The position numbers and the translations under genes are program-made. This document shows, in pieces, positions 57,491 to 64,000 of a stretch of DNA of 64,000 bases (the first letter of the stretch is position 1; every line of letters starts with the position of its first letter). Location of the stretch: positions 1,170,425,249 through 1,170,489,248 of the forward strand of contig OY856409.1 in assembly GCA_963693085.1 (NCBI GenBank), read 5' to 3'. The notes beneath the pieces are model-generated. The model was not told the DNA's origin. It searched no databases and worked only from the letters and a program-made list of their open reading frames with translations. This stretch comes from Alisma plantago-aquatica (Eukaryota; Streptophyta; Magnoliopsida; Alismatales; Alismataceae).

Positions 57491-59778
57491 CGTTGCTGCT
57501 TATATACCTATCGTTATGAGTTGAGTATGGGTGAGGGCAGGTGGCCGTTATATCCTCCCTTATAATGAGGGTTGTGGTGATCTATAGTGAGGAATCTTGT
57601 TATCTTTTGTGATGGATCCTCGTATCATGAAAACAACTAGTTGTATATATGTCCATGCTTCCAAACAATGGTGACTCCTTGCTAATAGTAATGATAATGA
57701 TGATGATAATAGTAATGATAATGATGATGGTAGTAGTAATGATAATGATAATGGTAGTGGTAATTATAACATTTACTCTGTATATCCCACATGACTACAT
57801 GCATGAAGTAATCATCTTGATTATTTGTATAATACTGAAATGAGGATAAGCATAGATAGGGTCTGCTTAATGATGTGCTTTATACACTTGATCACCAGAT
57901 AATGTAAGATTGATAAGTATAACATTTTGAATGTCGTCTCATGATAGTAAGCATAGTCCTCATGTTGAAATTATGATTATTGAGTATACTAACCATGCAG
58001 GCGATGATTAGCCATGAAAAGGCTATGAGAAATATGTGATGAGTAACATCACCTTGATAATTACTCTTGTTGAAGAGGTTACCTGTATGATGTGTTTGTC
58101 CCATGATGATGATGTGAGATTTTGAGAGGCAGTGGAAATACATGATGAGGGATTGAGATCCCATGGTATGTGATGATCCTTGAGATGGATCTGGATGGTT
58201 GGCAAGAGGCCAAGTGATAACATGTGATGTTGAATCCTTTAGATGGATCAGGTTGATGTGATTACAGAAATAATATAATGTTGAGTTTATGTTATTTACT
58301 TTCTTTTATATCTTGCATGTTACACAACTTGGTTGAATCTTGCAATCCATCTAAAAGATACTAATAATCACAGTGAAATATATCATGTAGTTGCCCTGGC
58401 CATAGATCCATCATCGTCAGGAGTTTGGTGATGGTGAAATGGGTTCTCCTACGGGATTACCCGGAGCGCATATTGTTGAATATGCGAGGTTGCTCCTAGC
58501 CTAAAATGAGGAGGTAAGAGTGCAACTTCGGTTGTAGACTCAAGGGTGTGGATTCAGGTCCGTAGCCCAATTGTGATAAAGAGCATGGTGAATAGGCCCA
58601 TGGCTCAGGATATGTGATATGAGGAGCATGAATGTGTTCATGGCTCAGAGCACGGTGAACAGGCCCGTGGCTCAGTTTCACTAGGGCCGAGACCTGTACC
58701 GAGGCGGGCTAGGCAAAGGGTAGCCTGTGGAGCTGACCCTGTGGCTAAGACCACTTCAGCATGAGACTGCGGTCCTGCTTGTGTTGTACTCGTGCACTGA
58801 CCACGAGGTGGGAGGTCCTGGAGTGCGACTCTTCCATTGACCTTGTATGGCACCAATGTAGGTTTCGTTATCGAAGGTTGGATTTGAGCGGTACGGCTCA
58901 CTTCCTCAGGGCATAATAATAATACGTAATTCGGCCGAATAGTATTACTGCTTAAGAAAAACACGAAACATTGGTTGAGGCCTTGTTTGTGTAGTTAATT
59001 CCATCATATCTTGCAGCTGCTTATATGTTTCTCATATGTGGTAAATCTTGTATATCTTGTCTTCATTATCATGTCCCATCAAGAAATACTTGAGTATATG
59101 CCTTTCATATATCTGGTAAGCTTGCTAGCTTGAATAGCTTTACTTCCTTATCTACTCTTGTTACATCTCTTATCAGTTATCTGCTATCATAGATTTATCT
59201 CTCTGAGGTTCTATAGTTGCGGCGGGGAGTTATGTTTCCCTCTGGGACAATGTTCAATTGTCTCACTCCGCTGAGTTACATCCTTTTTAGGTGGTCGAGC
59301 TAGACGTGGCGGTGGTTGCGGAGTTGCGGCCGAGCAGCAAGAAGAGCAGTAGAAGGCAAGCTTTGGAGATGCTGCTATTTTGGATGTTTTGATGTAGAGT
59401 CTAGAGTCATCCCTGTACTCTCAGGTCCTTGGCAATATTTTGACGTTGTTTCACGATGAACGATCGATAATGTTTTGTATGTCCTATTGTTGGCCGGATA
59501 TGGGCCTTTATGTATATGAACAAGTGGTGAACTCATGTGATGGATAGACAGCTATTTCTGTAAGCTGTGGACACGTAACAGATCTTGCATATGTATATAT
59601 TTGACCTTTTTCCTTGCAGGATGAGGACTGGAATGTAATAGTTTCTCAGTTTATCAACTTTTCGCAAACAGTTTTTATTAACCTGTGTTTTTGATAATCT
59701 GTGGTTATGGTGTTTTCCGCACGTTTTCGTGTAACACCTCGCTGTATGTGTGATAGCGGGATGTGTTGCCACAAGTTT

Positions 59779-59790
59779 TGGTATCAGAGC
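59779..59790 (+). other. Primer-binding site of element G
   Basis: TGGTATCAGAGC, five bases after the LTR end, is followed by CTTAGGTT. It matches the initiator Met tRNA primer. Confidence 0.9.
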
Positions 59791-59897
59791 CTTAGGTTCG
59801 CTGAGTCTACAGGGATTTAGGACTAGGTCGTATGTTCTTATGTGTTGTCCAGATTTTTTTACAATCATCTTCTGCCCTCAGCGGAAGAAAAGTCAAG

Positions 59898-61076
59898 ATG
59901 TCTGGAAACCATGAAGAACACTCAGCTGAGTATAGTGATGATGCTTCAGCTGAAGGGCAGGCACATGGAGATCGGGTGCCTGAGGTTCCCCAACCTGACC
60001 CAACCATTCTTGAACACCCTGCCTATCAACAGCTTATGGAGCAGATGATGACTACGATGAATCTCATGGTTGAGCGATTGCTAGTGCCTCCTCTACGAGC
60101 ACAGGTTCCCCATGGAGAAGCATCGAGTATTGGGAAGACCTTTGAGCGGCTTCGTCGAGTCAGAGCTACAGATTATGCTGGAACGGCTGATCCAGCGGAT
60201 GCGGATCTGTTGCTGACAAGTCTTGAGAAGGCTTTCTGGATCCTCGACATCCCTGAAGAAGACGAGGTAAAACAAGCTGTCTACCTTCTGAAAGGTAGTG
60301 CTGGTCATTGGTGGACCATCGAGGAAGAGAAGCGGCCCGGTGAGGTGATCTGTTAGGAAGTGTTCCGGCGCGAGTTCGTCACCAGATACTTCCCGAAGAC
60401 GTATCTGGATGAGAAGATCAGTCAATTTGCAAGCCTGCGACAAGGAACGATGAACATCACCGAGTACGAGGCCAAGTTCATGGATCTGTTGAGGTTTTGT
60501 CCTCACATGGCGGCAACAGATGAGGAGTGAATCAGACGTTTCGAGAAGGGTCTGAGTTCTGAGATGACAACACTGGTGTCTGTGTTGGAGAATCGAGAGC
60601 GGTTTGCTACGTTTGTGGATTCTGTCTGGAGGATCGAACGATCAGTAAGGGAGAAAAGAGAATCCATGTCTCACAAAATGTTTGCTCAGTTTCAGGGACG
60701 GAGGTTTGGTGGCTTTAAGAAGCCTAGGTTTTCATCGCCGGAAGTGATGAGAAGTTCTGGTGTACCGTCTCAGTGGTCTCCATGTAAGGGGAAAGGTTAT
60801 GTTTCTTCACCATCCAAGGTGCATAGTACAACTTCTGTGGCAGTGACAGGGCCAGCTAGGCCACGGTTTGAGGATAGGTCATGTCATCTTTGTGGACAAG
60901 TCGGGCATTTCAGGCTTAATTGCCCGAATAGAGATGTTGAAGTGACGCAGCAACCGAGGCAGCGTTTTCAAAGGTCAGAGAGGCAACAGCCCAGTGGTAG
61001 CAGAGGACGAGGACGCGGTCAAGCGTCTCAAGCTGGATCGTCTACTCAAGGAAGCAGAGGTCGTGGACAACAAGCA
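59898..61076 (+). pseudogene. Element G gag
   Basis: The start is MSGNHEEHSAEYSD, as in A. The capsid core is present, and the CCHC knuckle [14 protein letters not shown] is at 60882-60923, followed by a Gly/Arg/Gln-rich linker. Stops are TAG 60354 (TGG in A) and TGA 60528 (an Arg codon, CGG, in A). After that the frame is open for more than 2 kb, through protease and RT, so this copy was intact more recently than its stops suggest. Confidence 0.88.
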
Positions 61077-61670
61077 ATGACTCGATTCTATGCCATGAGT
61101 CAGCCGGAGGCGATAGTCAACCCACAAGTAGTGATAGGTCAGATGGAGTTATTTCATTCTGATATGTCTTCTTCTTGCTTTATATCTGTTCTGGTTGACC
61201 CGAGTGCTACACACTCTTTTATCACCTATAGTATGCTTGAGAACTATCATTTACATGTTAGTTGTAAGAAGGATAGTTTGTTGTTAGAAACCCCTCTTGA
61301 TGGTTCTTCGTTGCTTCAAGAAGAGTGTCCATCTTGTGTCCTGTCTTTCTCAGGACACCACATTCAAGTGGATCTCATACCTCTTGATATTTGTGGTTTT
61401 GATGTTATCCTTGGAATGGATACCTTAGAGAGGTACAAGGTCGTCTTGGACTGTGGTTCCAAGCAGGCGGTGTTTGATGGGGACGGAGAGAAGTGGATCT
61501 TCCAGGGAGATAGGAAGATTCTTCCGACATGTCTGGTATCATCTATGGTGGCAGATAAGCTGTCACGACAAGGATATGAGGCGTTCTTAGCTCACGTAGT
61601 GGATACCATTGTGGTTGCCAAGGCAAAAGGTCCTAGCCTTGGGGAGGCGTCCGTTGTTCGAGAGTTTGCA
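61077..61670 (+). pseudogene. Element G aspartic protease region
   Basis: No stop lies in this segment. The active-site motif from 61197 reads DPSATHSF where A has DLGATHSF. The glycine normally next to the catalytic Asp is changed to Ser, so activity is doubtful. [10 protein letters not shown] follows near 61410. It is in frame with gag and RT. Confidence 0.83.
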
Positions 61671-63002
61671 GATGTGTTTCCTGAAGAGTTTCCTGGTGTT
61701 CCTCCACCCCAAGAGATTGATTCCCAGATCAATCTGGTACCAGGAACGCAACCAGTTGTGCAAACACCGTATAGGATGGCTCCAGTGGAGATGGTGGAGT
61801 TGAAAAAGCAGTTGCAAGAGTTGCTGGACAAAGGTTTTATCCGACCGAGTACGTCGCATTGGGGTGCTCCGGTGTTGTTTGTTAAGAAGAAGGATGGATC
61901 GATGCGGTTGTGTATAGATTACAGGCAGTTGAACAAGGATACGATCAAGAACAAGTACCCGTTGCCCAGGATAGATGATCTGTTTAATCAGTTGCATGGT
62001 GCTACAGTGTTTTCAAAGATCGATCTACGGTCCGGATATCATCAGTTGAGGATAAAGGCGGATGACATACCAAAGTCAGCTTTCAGGACGAGGTATGGTC
62101 ATTATGAGTTTGTGGTTATGCCGTTTGGGTTAACCAATGCACCTGCTACTTTCATGGATCTGATGAACAGAGTGTTCCGTCCATTCTTAGATCAGTTTGT
62201 CATAGTCTTTGTAGATGACATCTTGATCTATAGTCGGGACAGGCCAGAGAATGAGCAACATCTTCGACTAGTGTTGACTCTTCTTCGTCAACATCAGCTA
62301 TATGCCAAGTTCAGTAAGTGTGAGTTCTGGTTGGAAGAAGTGACTTTCTTGGGTCATGTGATATCTGCTGAAGGAGTCAAAGTAGATCCGAAGAAGGTGG
62401 AATCCGTTGCGGATTGGGAACAACCGAAGACGCCGATAGAAGTTCGTAGTTTCCTGGGTTTAGCAGGATACTACCAGAGGTTTATCAAGGACTTCAGTGC
62501 AATTGCTTTGCCGATGACAAAGTTGACAAGAAAGGACATTTCTTTTGTCTGGGATGAACGATGTCAGCGAGCTTTCCAGAGCCTGAAGGAGAAGCTGACC
62601 AGTGCTCCAGTGTTAATCCTGCCAGACCCTGGGAAGGGCTATATTGTTTTCTGTGATGCTTCCAAGAAAGGTTTGGGTTGTGTGCTGATGCAGGAAGATC
62701 ATGTGGTTTCTTTTGCTTAATGACAGCTTAAGAAACACTAGGAGAACTATCCAACTCATGACTTGGATTTGGCAGCAGTGGTTGATGTATTAAAGATTTG
62801 GAGACACTATCTGTATGGAGAAGTGTGTCAGATCTTTACAGATCATAAGAATCTGAAGTACATCTTTACGCAGTAAGAGTTGAACATGTGACAGTGGCGA
62901 TGGATGGAGCTGATCAATGACTATGACTGCACAATCGAGTATCATCCTGGTAAGGCGAACGTGGTAGCTGATGCGCTGAGCAGAAAGTCTTCTTTTTCTT
63001 CC
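61671..63002 (+). pseudogene. Element G reverse transcriptase and RNase H
   Basis: RT is open throughout: [30 protein letters not shown] and FVDDILIYS (Asp codons 62214 and 62217). RNase H starts [10 protein letters not shown]. Stops then cluster: TAA 62718, TGA 62721, TAG 62739, TAA 62874 and TGA 62889. Three of these match Arg or Gln codons in A; 62718 and 62739 are Ser and Glu codons there. Confidence 0.9.
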
Positions 63003-64000
63003 AAGAAGGCACAATTGAGTTCCCTGGTATGCCATAGGCGGGATATGCTTATCTCTTTGTGGAAGATGAATGTGTAGGTGGAGGTTTCCTCATTAGCTGG
63101 ACTCTTAGCACGAATGCAATTCAAGCCTACGTTGAGACAGTAGATCAAAGATGCACAACAGACAGATGATGTGGTACAGTTGATCAAATCAGAGTTTTGC
63201 AGCGAAAAGCGCGATGGGTTTCATGAGTCTGAGAATGGGCTAGTCTGCTATCGTGATAGGATGGTGGTTCCTGATGTTGATAAGCTGAGGAAGTTGGTGC
63301 TCGAGGAAGCACACACGTCGATGTATGCTATGCATCCAGGTGTCACCAAGATGTACCATAGTTTGCAGGACTTGTACTGGTGGCCAGGTTTGAAGAAAGA
63401 TGTAGCCGAGTTCGTGGCTAGATGCGCGGTTTGTCAGCAAGTGAAGGCTGAACATCAGAAGCCGGCAGGTACGCTGCAACCTTCACCGATACTGCAGTGG
63501 AAATGGGATCATATAACCATGGATTTCGTAGTTGGTCTACCCTGGACAACTAGGAATCATGATTCCATTTGGGTGATAGTGGACAGATTGATGAAGTCTG
63601 CCCATTTCCTACCAGTGAAGACGACGTATACATCTGAGAAACTCGCTCGAGTGTATGTTCACGAGATAGTACGTTTTCACAGTGTGCCAGCAATGATAGT
63701 TTGTAACAGAGGTCCTCAGTTTACGAGTCATTTCAGGGAACAGTTGCACAAAGCGTTGAGAACGCAGTTGAGTTTCAGTACAACTTTTCACCCACAGACA
63801 GATGGATAGTCTGAAAGGACTATTCAGACTTTGGAAGATCTCTTTCGAGCTTGTGCTTTGCAGTTTCTAGGCAACTGGGATGTACATCTTAGTTTGATAG
63901 AGTTTTCCTACAACAACAGTTATCAGCGGAGCATTGACATGGCTCCTTATGAGGCTTTGTATGGAAGGAAGTGCAGATCTCCCTTGTGTTGGTATGAGTC
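63003..64000 (+). pseudogene. Element G integrase, cut by window end
   Basis: Stops TAG 63075 and TAG 63141 precede an open HHCC and core region from 63171: MHPGVTKMYHSLQ, CAVCQQVKAEHQKPAG, MDFVVGLPW and IWVIVDRLMKSAHF. The SDRGPQF motif has become CNRGPQF, so the second catalytic Asp is lost. FHPQTDG is followed by TAG 63807 (CAG in A). The frame then stays open to the window edge. Confidence 0.88.

Larger units (their letters stand above)
56025..59773 (+). repeat. Element G 5' LTR (3749 bp)
   Basis: It starts TGTAAGGACC and ends TTGCCACA, as in A, but is about 240 bp shorter. The TATA box is at 56588-56597. CGAYA words run from about 56330 to 57350. A GAT/AAT-type trinucleotide tract at about 57685-57770 replaces A's longer low-complexity tract. 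Confidence 0.9.
56025..64000 (+). mobile_element. Element G: second member of the A family, cut by window end
   Basis: The 5' LTR (56025-59773), PBS and gag-pol are collinear with A, and long stretches of protein are near-identical. The gag-pol frame is continuous from 59898 to the window edge with ten premature stops and no frameshift. The integrase tail and 3' LTR lie outside. The RT catalytic box is intact (FVDDILIYS), unlike A's. Confidence 0.92.

Noticed and set aside
1..64000. A host multi-gene or defence-type system
   Set aside because: All coding traces belong to LTR retrotransposons. The unusual content is structural and regulatory motifs, not a gene cluster.

Overview
This window is plant nuclear repeat DNA. 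No host gene can be supported anywhere in it. It is almost entirely LTR retrotransposons: Ty3/gypsy elements of chromovirus type (Tekay/Del-like, judged from the C-terminal chromodomain-like segment) and Ty1/copia elements. They have unusually long LTRs (1.4 to 4.7 kb) and primer-binding sites that fit plant initiator methionine tRNA (TGGTATCAGAGC). The nesting, element sizes and telobox-rich LTRs suggest a seed plant with a large genome; I cannot name the species.

Layout. The oldest recognisable layer on the left is a decayed gypsy element F (integrase tail 41323-42346, 3' LTR 42347-45482). Gypsy element B (from left of base 1 to 41322) sits in F's integrase. B received two insertions: gypsy element A (1670-23620, TSD CTAAT) in its 5' LTR, and the reverse-strand non-autonomous element C (25563-32206, TSD GAGGA) in its gag gene. 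Copia-derived element D (11559-20690, TSD ATGGT) then landed in A's 3' LTR. The nesting is therefore D in A in B in F, with C also in B. Right of F lie unassigned DNA (45483-47844), an antisense D-like copia relic E (47845-50207), a repeat-poor stretch (50208-52995), a decayed sense copia gag-pol relic H (52996-54240), more unassigned DNA (54241-56024), and element G (56025 to beyond the end), a second member of A's family.

Function. The gypsy elements encode gag with a CCHC knuckle, aspartic protease, reverse transcriptase, RNase H, integrase and a chromodomain-like tail. Every copy here is broken. A and G keep one uninterrupted reading frame across the visible gag-pol region and are broken only by nonsense codons, mostly the kind made by C-to-T change. 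B also has frameshifts, deletions and a tandem duplication. D keeps a nearly intact gag but only rubble for pol, and C carries an unrelated ORF, so both probably moved using enzymes supplied by other elements.

The most interesting signals are not genes. Inverted-repeat motif arrays with a shared CGGT/ACCG core occur in the LTRs of three unrelated families (B, C, D). A hairpin with paired base changes lies just upstream of the polypurine tract in A, B and F. A degenerate CGAYA word recurs through the A/G LTRs, and telobox-bearing 28-bp tandem repeats lie in B's LTRs. Boundaries and TSDs were read directly from the sequence; percent identities are by-eye impressions only.
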